From: Gemmatimonadales bacterium
GTDB lineage: Bacteria; Gemmatimonadota; Gemmatimonadetes; Gemmatimonadales; GWC2-71-9
Reading direction: 5' to 3'
NCBI GenBank assembly: GCA_030601605.1
Contig: JAUVTI010000004.1
Location: 1-32,768, forward strand
DNA length: 32,768 nucleotides
A program made the position numbers and the translations under genes. Below are positions 1 to 9,718 of this stretch, piece by piece. The stretch's first letter is position 1, and every line of letters begins with the position of its first letter. Below the pieces are notes generated by a model, which was given only the letters and a program-made list of their open reading frames with translations, ran no database searches and was not told the origin of the DNA.

Positions 1-2355
1 GTACTGCATGGCGGCGTCGTACATGGAGGTCTGCTCGCCCGTCGGGAGATACTCCGTCCAGTTACCCTCCTTGCCCTCCACGAGCTTGTTCTTGATGCGG
101 ATGTTCCCGAACGTGCCGCGCATCATGATCTCGTGGTTGCCGCGGCGGGACCCGAACGTGTTGAACTCCACGGGCTTCACGCCGTGGCCGGTCAGCCACC
201 GCGCGGCCGGACTGTCCTTCGGGATCGCGCCCGCCGGCGAGATGTGATCGGTGGTGACAGAGTCGCCGAGCCACGCCAGCAGGCGGGCGTCCTCGATGTC
301 TCCCCTCGGGGCGGGCCGGGCGCCCATTCCCTCGAAGAACGGCGGGTTGGCGATGTAGGTGGATTCCGGATCCCAGGTGTAACGCCCGGTGCCCTTGGGT
401 ACCGGCAGCGCCTGCCACACCTCGTCGCCGTCGAACACCCCGGCGTACTCGCGCTCGAACATCCCGGGCTCTAGTGAAGCCGTAACGGCGTCCTTCACTT
501 CCTGCGGGCCGGGCCAGATGTCCTCGAGGTAGACGGGCTGACCGTCGGCTCCGGTCCCCAGCGGCTCCGTGGCCAGGTCGATGTCCACGCGGCCCGTGAT
601 GGCGAACGCCACGACCATCATGGGAGAGGCGAGATAGCTCGCCCGGACCAACGGGTGCACTCGCGCCTCGAAGTTGCGGTTGCCCGACAGTACCGACGCG
701 CACACGAGGTCGTGGTCGCTGATGGCCCGCGCGATGGGTTCCGCGAGCGGCCCGCTGTTGCCGATGCAGGTCGTGCAGCCGTACCCCACCAGGTGGAAGC
801 CCAGGGCCTCGAGGTCCCCGAGTACACCGGCCTGCCGCAGGTAGTCTGTGACGACCTTGGAGCCCGGTGCGAGGCTCGTCTTGACCCAGGGCTGCCGCCC
901 GAGTCCCTTCGCCACCGCGTTCCGGGCCACCAGTCCCGCCCCGATCATCACGGAGGGGTTCGACGTGTTGGTGCAGCTCGTGATGGCGGCAATCACGACC
1001 GATCCGTCACGCAGGTCGAACCGGCTGCCCTCGTGCTCGATATCGCAGGCCTCTGCGACGTGGAGCGCAACCGCCTCGGCCGGAGATTGCCCTCCATCAC
1101 CGCTCCAGCGGTCGCCGTCCTTCTCCGGCACCTCGCGCTTGGCGCCTGTTGGGACGAGGTTCGGCAGAACCTGCAGGAAGGACTCCTTGAGATCACGCAG
1201 CGCCACCCGGTCCTGCGGCCGCCGCGGGCCCGCGAGGGAAGGCTCCACCGTCCCCAGGTCGAGCTCCAGTACCGCCGAGTACTCCGGATCGGGAGTGCTC
1301 TCGGTGTGGAACAGCTGCTGCTCCTTGCAGTAGCGCTCCACGCGCTCCACCAATGCCTTGGGCCTGCCTGTGCGCTCGAGGTACACCAGGGTCTCCCGGT
1401 CCACCGGGAAGAACCCGATCGTTGCGCCGTACTCGGGTGACATGTTCGCGAGTGTCGCACGGTCGGCGAGGCCGAGGTTGGGCAGGCCGGGGCCGAAATA
1501 CTCCACGAACCGGCCCACGACGCCGAACTTGCGGAGCATCTGCGTGGCCGTGAGCACGAGGTCCGTCGCGGTGGCACCCTCCGGCAGCTGGCCGGTGAGC
1601 TTCATCCCCACCACCTCGGGCAGCTGCATGAAGTAAGGCTGCCCCAGCAACCCGGCCCCGGCCTCGATGCCGCCAACGCCCCAGCCGACGACGCCGAGTC
1701 CGTTGATCATCGTCGTATGCGAATCGGTTCCCACCAGCGTATCCGGGAACGCTACCAGTTCGCCGTCCTGTGGCACGGCGCGCACCACGCTGGCCAGGTA
1801 CTCGAGGTTCACCTGGTGCACGATGCCGGTGCCCGGCGGCACGACGCGGAAGTTGCGGAACGCCTGCTGCGCCCACTTGAGCAGGCGGTAGCGCTCGCTG
1901 TTCCGCTCCATCTCGCGCGCGACGTTCAGTTGGAATGCAGTGGGCGAGCCGAAGAAATCCACCTGCACCGAGTGGTCGATCACCAGATCGGTCTGCACGA
2001 GCGGGTTGATCTGGTCCGCGTCGCCTCCCAGGGCGACGATTGCGTCGCGCATCGCCGCGAGATCCACCACGGCCGGCACTCCGGTGAAATCCTGCAGCAC
2101 CACACGGCCCGGCATGAACGGCACCTCGAGGCTGCGATCGGGCTCGGGCCGCCAGTTCGCGACCGCGGCGACGTGGTCTTCCGTCACGATCCCGTTGCCG
2201 GCGTGGCGCAGCACGTTCTCCAGCAGGATCCGAATCGAGAACGGGAGCCTGTCCAGGTCCGCCAGGCCCGCACGGGCCAGCGCGTCCAGCCGGTACAGTG
2301 CGACCTTCCCCTCGGAAAGCGTGAGAACGGATCGGGAGTCGAAGGGATTTGCCAT
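1..2355 (-). CDS. acnA: Aconitate hydratase (AcnA/IRP type), C-terminus cut off by the window edge
   Basis: Manual reverse-strand translation from ATG at 2355 (MANPFDSRSVLTLSEGKVALYRLDAL...) stays open to position 1. Motifs GTDSHTTMINGLGV, VVIAAITSCTNTSNPSVMIGAGL and LVGYGCTTCIGNSGPL are in one frame. It is missing from the ORF track, probably because its stop lies outside the window. Confidence 0.96.
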   Translation of the reverse strand, partial: MANPFDSRSVLTLSEGKVALYRLDALARAGLADLDRLPFSIRILLENVLRHAGNGIVTEDHVAAVANWRPEPDRSLEVPFMPGRVVLQDFTGVPAVVDLAAMRDAIVALGGDADQINPLVQTDLVIDHSVQVDFFGSPTAFQLNVAREMERNSERYRLLKWAQQAFRNFRVVPPGTGIVHQVNLEYLASVVRAVPQDGELVAFPDTLVGTDSHTTMINGLGVVGWGVGGIEAGAGLLGQPYFMQLPEVVGMKLTGQLPEGATATDLVLTATQMLRKFGVVGRFVEYFGPGLPNLGLADRATLANMSPEYGATIGFFPVDRETLVYLERTGRPKALVERVERYCKEQQLFHTESTPDPEYSAVLELDLGTVEPSLAGPRRPQDRVALRDLKESFLQVLPNLVPTGAKREVPEKDGDRWSGDGGQSPAEAVALHVAEACDIEHEGSRFDLRDGSVVIAAITSCTNTSNPSVMIGAGLVARNAVAKGLGRQPWVKTSLAPGSKVVTDYLRQAGVLGDLEALGFHLVGYGCTTCIGNSGPLAEPIARAISDHDLVCASVLSGNRNFEARVHPLVRASYLASPMMVVAFAITGRVDIDLATEPLGTGADGQPVYLEDIWPGPQEVKDAVTASLEPGMFEREYAGVFDGDEVWQALPVPKGTGRYTWDPESTYIANPPFFEGMGARPAPRGDIEDARLLAWLGDSVTTDHISPAGAIPKDSPAARWLTGHGVKPVEFNTFGSRRGNHEIMMRGTFGNIRIKNKLVEGKEGNWTEYLPTGEQTSMYDAAMQY

Positions 2356-2446
2356 AATCGGAATCAGGTTTGGGTTAGCGCGTTCGGTGGCAGTTGAAGA
2401 ATAACACCAGGGCGTCTGGGGCGAGGCCGGTCGAGGCGAGAAAGAG

Positions 2447-2482
2447 GCGGCCTCCTTCTCGGAAAACCGATCTGGAGGCCGC
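2447..2482 (-). terminator. Hairpin between the small Cys-rich ORF and acnA (possible terminator or acnA leader structure)
   Basis: gcggcctcc (2447-2455) pairs perfectly with ggaggccgc (2474-2482). Inside it, tcgg/ccga pair around an AAAA loop. A short CTCTTTC follows on the minus strand. Confidence 0.45.
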
Positions 2483-2500
2483 GGATTGGGGAGGGTGAGT

Positions 2501-2821
2501 TTACCGTGAATCGGGCCGCTCGGGTGCGCCTCCCGGGTTTCGGTAGGGGCCGGCTCCGAGCGGCGCTGCGCGGTCCACGGGGACGTTCGTTGGGGCGGCG
2601 GCGCCCACCATTCGCCACAGCGGGCAGTCCTCGCGTCGCATGCCGGCGCGTATCAGCGGACAGCTGCTGTCGGGGAGGCGGCAGTGCTCCAGGCAGAATT
2701 GCTGAGCCGCGCCTGCCAACTGTGCCGTGGTGCCCCGCGCCACACGCGTGCCCGCCCAGAAGGACACCAGGGCTATCGCGGCGGCTGCGGCGATCAGCGA
2801 GGCTACGGTGAGCAACTGCAT
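2501..2821 (-). CDS. Small single-pass membrane protein with a Cys-rich C-terminal part, unknown function
   Basis: ATG at 2821 preceded by GGAGGGCCG on the minus strand. MQLLTVASLIAAAAAIALVSFWAGTRVARG... has one hydrophobic segment followed by FCLEHCRLPDSSCPLIRAGMRREDCPLW. Confidence 0.55.
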   Translation of the reverse strand: MQLLTVASLIAAAAAIALVSFWAGTRVARGTTAQLAGAAQQFCLEHCRLPDSSCPLIRAGMRREDCPLWRMVGAAAPTNVPVDRAAPLGAGPYRNPGGAPERPDSR

Positions 2822-2947
2822 CGGCCCTCCAGGACAAACCCTTTGGGCAGAGTGGGCCTGCCTGGCTGAAGAGACGGTGAAGGAAGCGTGAACCCGGCAA
2901 CGCGTGTATCTTCTTGCCCAACGCACGCATCAGACGGAGATCCCGCC

Positions 2948-4975
2948 ATGCCCGAGGCCGTTGTGGCGCGTTCCGCCGCCCTCGACCAACTCTGCATCAA
3001 CTCGATACGCGCGCTCACGATGGACGCGGTCCAGCAGGCCAATTCCGGCCACCCCGGGGCGCCGATGGGCTTGGCGCCGCTGTGCTACGTGCTGTGGACG
3101 AAACACCTGCGTCACAACCCGGCGAACCCCGCCTGGCAGGACCGCGATAGATTCGTGCTCTCCTGCGGGCATGCGTCGATGCTGCTCTACAGCCTGCTCC
3201 ACCTGACCGGTTATGACCTCTCGCTCGACGAGATCAGGAACTTCCGGCAGTTGGGCAGCAAGACTCCGGGCCACCCTGAGTACCGCCACACCCCGGGGGT
3301 GGAGACGACCACCGGGCCGCTGGGCCAGGGTGTCGCCAACGCAGTTGGAATGGCGCTCGCCGAGGCCCACCTGGCTCCGCAGTTCAACAGGCCGGAGCAC
3401 GAGATCATCGACCATCGCGTGTACTTCGTCGCCAGCGACGGCGACCTCATGGAGGGGGTTTCGCACGAGGTCGCATCCCTGGCCGGACACCTCGGGCTGG
3501 CCAAGTTGATCGGCTATTACGACGACAACCGCATCACCATCGATGGGGCCACCGACCTCACGTACAGCGACGACGTGGCGCAGCGGTTCGAGGCGTACGG
3601 GTGGCACGTGCTGCGTGTGGACGACGGGAACGATCTCGCTGCCCTGGACTGGGCCACGATCGAGGCGAAGCAGGAGACGAAGCGTCCGTCGCTGATCATC
3701 GTGCGCACCCACATCGCGTACGGGAGTCCCAACAAGCAGGACACCGCCGCGTCCCACGGTGCGCCCTTGGGCGAAGACGAAGTGAAGCTCACCAAACAGA
3801 ACCTCGGATGGCCGAGCGCGGAGCCATTTGTCATCCCGGAAGAGGCGCTGGCCGAGTGGCGGCGCTGCAGCACAGCGGGCGCGGAGTTGGAGGTCAAGTG
3901 GAATCAGGCCTTCAAGCGCTATGCGGCCGCGCACGCGAAGCTCGCCGCCGAGTTGGAGCGGCGGTGGGCGGGCAGGCTTCCGAGTGGTTGGGAGGCGGCG
4001 CTCCCCAGCTTCACTCCGGCCGATGACGCACTCGCGACGCGCGCAGCGTCGGGCATGGTGCTGAATGCGGTGGCGCCCGAGCTGCCGGAGCTGATCGGCG
4101 GCTCCGCGGATCTGGGCCCCTCCAACAACACGATCATCAAGGGCGCTCCAAACCTGGGGCCCGGCTCACTGGACGGCCGCAATATGTACTTCGGCGTGCG
4201 GGAGCACGGGATGGGCGCCGTCATGAACGGGATGGCGCTGCACGGTGGTTTCATACCGTTCGGCGGCACCTTCCTCGTGTTCTCCGACTACATGCGGCCG
4301 CCCATCCGCCTTGCGGCGATGATGGGGCTCAAGGTCGTATACGTGTACACGCACGACTCGATCGGGCTCGGCGAGGACGGTCCCACCCACCAGCCGGTCG
4401 AGATGCTGGCGACGCTGCGCACTGTTCCCAACCTGACAGTCATCCGGCCGGCGGATGCCGCCGAGACGGTGGGAGCGTGGCGGGTCGCGCTGGAGCAGAC
4501 CGGGACGCCCACCGCCCTGGTGCTCACGCGCCAGAAGGTGTCGAACCTCCATCGCAGTGGGCTCGATGCCACCGAGGGAGTGCGGCGCGGGGCGTACGTG
4601 CTCTCTGAAGCGGCGGACGGGAAGCCCCGTCTCATCCTGCTTGCCAGCGGGTCCGAGGTCGAGCTCGCACTCGGCGTGCGAGAGAAGCTCGAAGCGGAGG
4701 GGGTAGCCAGCCGCGTCGTGAGCGTGCCCAGCCTGGAGCTGTTCGCCGCGCAGCCAGCCTCCTACCGAGACGAGGTGCTCCCGCCGGGAGTGAAGGCGAG
4801 GCTGGCCATCGAGGCTGCGCATCCCATATCCTGGTATCGCTGGGTCGGGGACGGTGGAGACGTTCTCGGTATCGGCCGCTTCGGAGCATCCGCGCCCTAC
4901 AAGGAACTGTTCGAGGTCTACGGCTTTACCGTGGACTGGGCATTGGAGCGCGCCCGCGCGCTGCTCGACCGGTGA
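2948..4975 (+). CDS. tkt: Transketolase
   Basis: [58 protein letters not shown]..., ...[17 protein letters not shown]..., ...[20 protein letters not shown].... Full length. A GGAG lies upstream of ATG 2948. Confidence 0.97.
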   Translation: MPEAVVARSAALDQLCINSIRALTMDAVQQANSGHPGAPMGLAPLCYVLWTKHLRHNPANPAWQDRDRFVLSCGHASMLLYSLLHLTGYDLSLDEIRNFRQLGSKTPGHPEYRHTPGVETTTGPLGQGVANAVGMALAEAHLAPQFNRPEHEIIDHRVYFVASDGDLMEGVSHEVASLAGHLGLAKLIGYYDDNRITIDGATDLTYSDDVAQRFEAYGWHVLRVDDGNDLAALDWATIEAKQETKRPSLIIVRTHIAYGSPNKQDTAASHGAPLGEDEVKLTKQNLGWPSAEPFVIPEEALAEWRRCSTAGAELEVKWNQAFKRYAAAHAKLAAELERRWAGRLPSGWEAALPSFTPADDALATRAASGMVLNAVAPELPELIGGSADLGPSNNTIIKGAPNLGPGSLDGRNMYFGVREHGMGAVMNGMALHGGFIPFGGTFLVFSDYMRPPIRLAAMMGLKVVYVYTHDSIGLGEDGPTHQPVEMLATLRTVPNLTVIRPADAAETVGAWRVALEQTGTPTALVLTRQKVSNLHRSGLDATEGVRRGAYVLSEAADGKPRLILLASGSEVELALGVREKLEAEGVASRVVSVPSLELFAAQPASYRDEVLPPGVKARLAIEAAHPISWYRWVGDGGDVLGIGRFGASAPYKELFEVYGFTVDWALERARALLDR

Positions 4976-6543
4976 CCATGATTCAGGACCTGCGCGCTGC
5001 CGTCGTGCGCCGTTTGGAGACGATTCGCGGGGCCAGCGTCGTACCGCGCATCTGGGCCAAGGACCCGACCGTCTGGTCCGACGACCCCGAGACTCCCGAG
5101 ATCACGAACAGACTGGGCTGGCTGAAAGTGGGTGGAGAGATGTCGCGCGTGGTGGGCGACCTCGAGGCGTTTGCGAACGAGATACGCCGCGACTTCGACC
5201 GGGTGGTCCTGCTGGGCATGGGCGGTTCGAGCCTCGCCCCCGAGGTTTTCCTGCGCAGCTTCGGCCGGCGGGCCGGCTACCCGAGCTTCCACATGCTCGA
5301 CAGCACCGATCCTCGTGCGATCGCCGCCGTGGAGAATGGCGGGCACCTGGATCGCACGATGTTCATCGTGGCCAGCAAATCGGGAACGACGCTCGAGACG
5401 CTGAGCTTCTATCGCTACTTCTGGAAACAGACCGCCGGATGCGGCTCCCAGTTCGTCGCGATCACGGACGCCGGCACCCCGCTGGAGCGGCTCGCGCAGG
5501 AGCAGGGTTTCCGCCGGATATTCCTGAACCCCGACGACATCGGCGGCCGCTATTCGGCGCTGTCGCTCTTCGGTTTGGTGCCGGCAGCGCTGATGGGAGT
5601 TCCGCTGGAGGTGCTGCTCGGGCGGGCCGAGGCGATGGCGGCCAAGTGCGGCGCGGACGTTCCGCCCGCCCGCAACCCGGGCGCCTGGCTGGGGACCGTC
5701 ATGGCCGAAGCCGCTCTCTCCGGCCGCGACAAGCTGACGTTCGTGCTCTCTCCCGGGATCGCCCCATTCGGGATGTGGGCCGAGCAGCTCGTTGCCGAGA
5801 GCACCGGGAAGGATGGCAAGGGAATCCTTCCCGTGGTCGACCACGTCATGCGGCGGGCGACGGCCTACCCGGCAGACCGGCTCTTCGTCGTGATGGAACT
5901 GCGTGGCGAGGAGGATCCGCGGCGCGAGACCTGGATGGGCCGCCTCGTGAGTGCGGGGCACCCCGTCGTGCGGATCACCCTCGAGGACCAGTACGATCTG
6001 GCGGCCGAGTTTTTCGGCTGGGAGTGCGCGACTGCGGTGGCCGGCGCGGTGCTCGGGGTCAACCCGTTCGATCAGCCGAACGTGGCGGAGAGCAAGCGCA
6101 ACACTCAGCGCATGCTGGCCGACCGGACAGAGCCGGCGGTGTTGCCGCAGCCCAGGCGCCACGACGTTCTCTCGTTCTTCGAGGGCACCCGGGAAGGCGA
6201 CTACGTAGCGGTGCTCGCCTATCTCCCACCGACGACGGAGAACGACGAGCGGCTGAGGACGCTGAGAGTGTGGCTCGGGGACCGGCTCGAGGCCGCGGTC
6301 ACGTCCGGCTACGGACCGCGGTACCTGCACTCCACGGGGCAGTATCACAAGGGTGGCCCGCCCAAGGGGCACTTCATTCAGCTGTACGAGCCGAGCGCGA
6401 CCGATGTTCGCGTGCCGGGCGAGGTCTACACGTTCGGGGAGCTCATCGCGGCGCAGGCGGCAGGCGACCTCCAGGCTTTGACGTCGCGCGGTCGGCCGCT
6501 GATTCGGGTGAGCGACCTCGAGCAGCTCCTGGAGAACGCGTGA
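4972..6543 (+). CDS. pgi: Glucose-6-phosphate isomerase (resembles the PGI half of bifunctional transaldolase/PGI proteins)
   Basis: [21 protein letters not shown]...[21 protein letters not shown]... and ...[24 protein letters not shown] start at 4972 overlaps the tkt stop (GTGA); ATG at 4978 is an alternative. Confidence 0.9.
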   Translation: MTMIQDLRAAVVRRLETIRGASVVPRIWAKDPTVWSDDPETPEITNRLGWLKVGGEMSRVVGDLEAFANEIRRDFDRVVLLGMGGSSLAPEVFLRSFGRRAGYPSFHMLDSTDPRAIAAVENGGHLDRTMFIVASKSGTTLETLSFYRYFWKQTAGCGSQFVAITDAGTPLERLAQEQGFRRIFLNPDDIGGRYSALSLFGLVPAALMGVPLEVLLGRAEAMAAKCGADVPPARNPGAWLGTVMAEAALSGRDKLTFVLSPGIAPFGMWAEQLVAESTGKDGKGILPVVDHVMRRATAYPADRLFVVMELRGEEDPRRETWMGRLVSAGHPVVRITLEDQYDLAAEFFGWECATAVAGAVLGVNPFDQPNVAESKRNTQRMLADRTEPAVLPQPRRHDVLSFFEGTREGDYVAVLAYLPPTTENDERLRTLRVWLGDRLEAAVTSGYGPRYLHSTGQYHKGGPPKGHFIQLYEPSATDVRVPGEVYTFGELIAAQAAGDLQALTSRGRPLIRVSDLEQLLENA

Positions 6544-7211
6544 GCACCGACCTCAAGCGCATCGCCGCCGAGAAGGCGGTCGCCCGCGTCGAGTCGGGCA
6601 TGGTGCTCGGTCTCGGGACCGGCTCTACGGCCGCGCTGGCCGTCGAGGCGATCGGGCGGCGTCTCGTCGCCGGTGAGTTGAGCGGCATCGTTGGAATTCC
6701 GACGTCTACGCGCACGCGCGACCAGGCGGAGTCGCTCGGTATTCCGCTCACGACGCTGGAGGATCACCCGGTGGTGGACGTGACCATCGACGGGGCGGAT
6801 CAGGTGGATCCCGAAGGCAACCTCGTCAAGGGGGGCGGTGGAGCGCTGCTGTGGGAGAAGATCGTGGCCGCAGCCACCAGTCTCTACGTCATCGTCGTGG
6901 ACGAGTCGAAACTGGTGCAGCGCCTCGGCAAGGGCTTCCCGGTGCCGGTCGAGGTGATGCCGTTCGGCTGGAAGACGCACCTGCCCGCAATGAGGGAGCT
7001 GGGTGGAGAGCCCGAGCTGCGCTCGACGGATGCCGGCGACCCCTACGTCACGGACGGCGGTCACTACATCATCGACGTGACGTTCCCCGAAGGGCTTGGC
7101 GATCCCGAGCACGCCGATCATGTCTTGCTCCATCGCCCGGGCGTGGTGGAGACCGGTCTCTTCCTCGGCATGGCGCCCGAGGTGATAGTGGGGCGCCCCG
7201 CCGCGACGTGA
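6540..7211 (+). CDS. rpiA: Ribose-5-phosphate isomerase A
   Basis: GTG at 6540 overlaps the pgi TGA. LKRIAAEKAVARVESGMVLGLGTGSTAALAVEAIG...DVTIDGADQVDPEGNLVKGGGGALLWEKIVA... matches RpiA. Confidence 0.96.
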   Translation: MSTDLKRIAAEKAVARVESGMVLGLGTGSTAALAVEAIGRRLVAGELSGIVGIPTSTRTRDQAESLGIPLTTLEDHPVVDVTIDGADQVDPEGNLVKGGGGALLWEKIVAAATSLYVIVVDESKLVQRLGKGFPVPVEVMPFGWKTHLPAMRELGGEPELRSTDAGDPYVTDGGHYIIDVTFPEGLGDPEHADHVLLHRPGVVETGLFLGMAPEVIVGRPAAT

Positions 7212-7900
7212 AGCGCTACGCTCCATTAGTGGTCGGGTTGCTGGCCGCGACCCTGTTCGTGCGGCTCGGCGTGTGGCAGCTCGAGCGCCGTAGCGAGAGG
7301 CGGGCGTTCAACGCCGAGCTCCGGGTGCGCAGTGAGGAGCCACCGCTCGACGCGTCACAGATTCCGCATACGAACGAAGCCTCCGATTCACTCCGATTTC
7401 GACGTGCCGCCGCGAGCGGCACGTTTGATTTTGGGAGGCAATTGGTCGTGATGGCGCGCAGCCATCGGGGGAACCCGGGAGTGTACGTGGTTACGCCGCT
7501 CGTTCTGGCCGACTCGACCGCCGTGTTGGTAGAGCGTGGATGGGTTTTCTCGCCCGACGCGAGGACCGTCGAGTTGACTTCCGTGTCCGAGCCCGGCAGC
7601 GCGGACGTGCGCGGCGTGCTGGTCGGGGTCACATCTCTGCCGGCGGTGACCGTGGCGGACTCGACGTGGCCGCGTCACGTGCGGCGCGTCGATCCGGAAA
7701 CGCTCGCGCCGGATTTCCCGTACGCTCTTCGTAGCCTCGTGCTGCGCCGCACCGAACTGCCCGAGCATGCGCCGACGGCGCTTCAAGCGGTTCAGCTGCC
7801 CAAGCTCACCGAGGGCCCCCACCTGTCGTATGCCATCCAGTGGTTCGCTTTCGCATTGATCGCATTGGTGGGGTCTTTCTTGCTGTACCGCCGCTATTGA
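7208..7900 (+). CDS. SURF1-family protein (cytochrome oxidase assembly)
   Basis: GTG at 7208 overlaps the rpiA TGA. VKRYAPLVVGLLAATLFVRLGVWQLERRSERRAFN...VLVERGWVFSPD...HLSYAIQWFAFALIALVGSFLLYRRY has two terminal TM helices and SURF1 motifs. Confidence 0.88.
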   Translation: MKRYAPLVVGLLAATLFVRLGVWQLERRSERRAFNAELRVRSEEPPLDASQIPHTNEASDSLRFRRAAASGTFDFGRQLVVMARSHRGNPGVYVVTPLVLADSTAVLVERGWVFSPDARTVELTSVSEPGSADVRGVLVGVTSLPAVTVADSTWPRHVRRVDPETLAPDFPYALRSLVLRRTELPEHAPTALQAVQLPKLTEGPHLSYAIQWFAFALIALVGSFLLYRRY

Positions 7901-7925
7901 CATCACCCGACCGCGGCAACAGACT
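7897..7925 (+). promoter_or_regulatory. Possible sigma70-like promoter for the class-V aminotransferase gene
   Basis: TTGACA (7897-7902), 17 nt spacer, CAGACT (7920-7925), 43 nt before the GTG start at 7969. Confidence 0.4.
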
Positions 7926-7968
7926 CGCGCTAACCTACCGTACGCACACGCCTACCCAGGAGCTCACC

Positions 7969-9264
7969 GTGCTCACGCGTCGCGACTTCTTGCACTCCAT
8001 GTTCGGCACGGCTGCGATCGCGCTTCCCGCGCTCAGGAACGACGGGCTGGAGCGCATCTACTCCACGTCGGCCCGCGCAGGGAACCGCAGCCCTGAGGCG
8101 CTCGCCGAGGACGAGGATTTCTGGTTCGGGATCCAGCAGGCGTTCACCGTCGACCGCTCGCTGGTGAACCTCAACAACGGCGGCGTCTGCCCCAGTCCCA
8201 AGGTCGTTCAGGACGCTATGCGCCGCTATCTGGAGATATCCAACCAGGCGCCCGTCTACTATATGTGGCGCGTCCTGGAGCCCCAGGTCGAAGCGGTGCG
8301 CATCAGGTTGGCGCGCACGTTCGGCTGCGATCCAGCGGAGATGGCCATCACGCGCAACGCCAGCGAGGCGCTCGAGATCGCACAGCTCGGAGTGAACCTG
8401 GAGCCCGGCGACGAGGTCCTGACCACCGACCAGGACTACCCACGGATGAACACTACGTGGGACCAGCGTCACAGGCGCGAGGGCATCGTCCTCAAGATGG
8501 TCTCATTCCCCACGCCGCCGCCCAGCATGCAGTACCTCGTGGACATGTTCGAGCAGGCGATCACGCCGCGCACCAAGGTGATCCACTTCTGCCACATCAC
8601 GAACATCGCCGGGCAGATCTTCCCGGCGCAGGAAATCTGTCGCATGGCGCGGGAGCGGGGCATCATCACGATCGTGGACGGCGCCCACGCCTTCGCGCAG
8701 TTCCCGTTCGACGGCGGTGCGATCGGCTGCGACTACTACGGGTGCTCGCTGCACAAGTGGCTGTTGGCCCCGATCGGAACGGGCTTTCTCTACGTCCGCA
8801 AGGATCGGATCGAGCAAACCTGGCCTTTGATGGCGGCGCCGGAGAGGATGGACGACGACATCCACAAGTTCGAGGAGATCGGTACGCATCCGGCGGCCAA
8901 CCACAACGCCATCGCCGAGGCGCTGACGTTCCACGAGGGGATCGGACCGGAGCGGAAGGCGGCGCGGCTGCGCTACCTGCGCGATCGGTGGATGAGGCGG
9001 CTGGAGGGCCAGCCCGGTGTGGTGCTGAACACCAGCTTCGACCCCCAGATGTCGTGCGGCCTCGCCAACGTGGGGATCGAGGGAGTGGAGCCGGGCGCGC
9101 TGACCCAGCACCTGTGGAAGACACAGCGCATCATCGTGACGCCGATAGGGCACCCTGCGTGCAGGGGCATTCGTGTGACGCCCAACGTGTACACCACGCT
9201 GGACGAGGTGGATCGGTTTGCGGAAGCCATGGAGATCGTGATCGAGAAGGGGCTGCCCGACTAA
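7969..9264 (+). CDS. Tat-signal aminotransferase class V-fold PLP enzyme (isopenicillin N epimerase-like)
   Basis: GTG at 7969 with upstream AGGAG. N-terminus (V/M)LTRRDFLHSMFGTAAIALPAL looks like a twin-arginine signal. PLP-fold motifs include VDGAHAFAQFPFD and GCSLHKWLLAPIGTGFLYV. Confidence 0.88.
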   Translation: MLTRRDFLHSMFGTAAIALPALRNDGLERIYSTSARAGNRSPEALAEDEDFWFGIQQAFTVDRSLVNLNNGGVCPSPKVVQDAMRRYLEISNQAPVYYMWRVLEPQVEAVRIRLARTFGCDPAEMAITRNASEALEIAQLGVNLEPGDEVLTTDQDYPRMNTTWDQRHRREGIVLKMVSFPTPPPSMQYLVDMFEQAITPRTKVIHFCHITNIAGQIFPAQEICRMARERGIITIVDGAHAFAQFPFDGGAIGCDYYGCSLHKWLLAPIGTGFLYVRKDRIEQTWPLMAAPERMDDDIHKFEEIGTHPAANHNAIAEALTFHEGIGPERKAARLRYLRDRWMRRLEGQPGVVLNTSFDPQMSCGLANVGIEGVEPGALTQHLWKTQRIIVTPIGHPACRGIRVTPNVYTTLDEVDRFAEAMEIVIEKGLPD

Positions 9265-9683
9265 CCCGCGAGCTCCGCCAGACCATCCCGCCCTACGGCG
9301 CCGACGGCGGTCCTGACCATCTGGCCGTTCTCGAACCGGCCGAAGAAGGGGATCGAGCGGATGCCGTAGCGCTGGCTCACCGCGGGCGAGGCTTCCGTAT
9401 CGACCTTCGCCACGAGCAGCTTGCCGGCGTTGGCCTCTGCGATCTCATCCAGCACCGGTGCCATCACGCGGCACGGTCCGCACCAGTCCGCGTAGAAGTC
9501 CACGAGCACCGGGACTTCGGACTTCAGCACCGTGACGTCGAAGTTCTCCTCCGTCACCTTGACGGGCCGGTCCACCAGGAAGGGCTTGGTGCACTCGGCA
9601 CACTTGGGACGGTCGGCGTGCCGGCTGAGATCCACCTTGTTCAGCTGGCCGCAGAACTGACAGGCGAGAGTGGCACTGGGCAT
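9261..9683 (-). CDS. Thioredoxin with an N-terminal zinc ribbon (TrxC-like)
   Basis: MPSATLACQFCGQLNKVDLSRHADRPKCAECTKPF (CxxC...CxxC), then VDFYADWCGPCRVMAPVLDEIA. Confidence 0.93.
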   Translation of the reverse strand: MPSATLACQFCGQLNKVDLSRHADRPKCAECTKPFLVDRPVKVTEENFDVTVLKSEVPVLVDFYADWCGPCRVMAPVLDEIAEANAGKLLVAKVDTEASPAVSQRYGIRSIPFFGRFENGQMVRTAVGAVGRDGLAELAG

Positions 9684-9718
9684 CGCGTCGGACCTCGTTC
9701 TCGAATTCTGCGCACGTC

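Noticed and set aside
4854-7211. 785-aa plus-strand ORF in the track
   Set aside because: Its first ~560 codons run out of frame over pgi and have low-complexity GC-rich composition. Only the tail (from 6540) is a real gene, rpiA.
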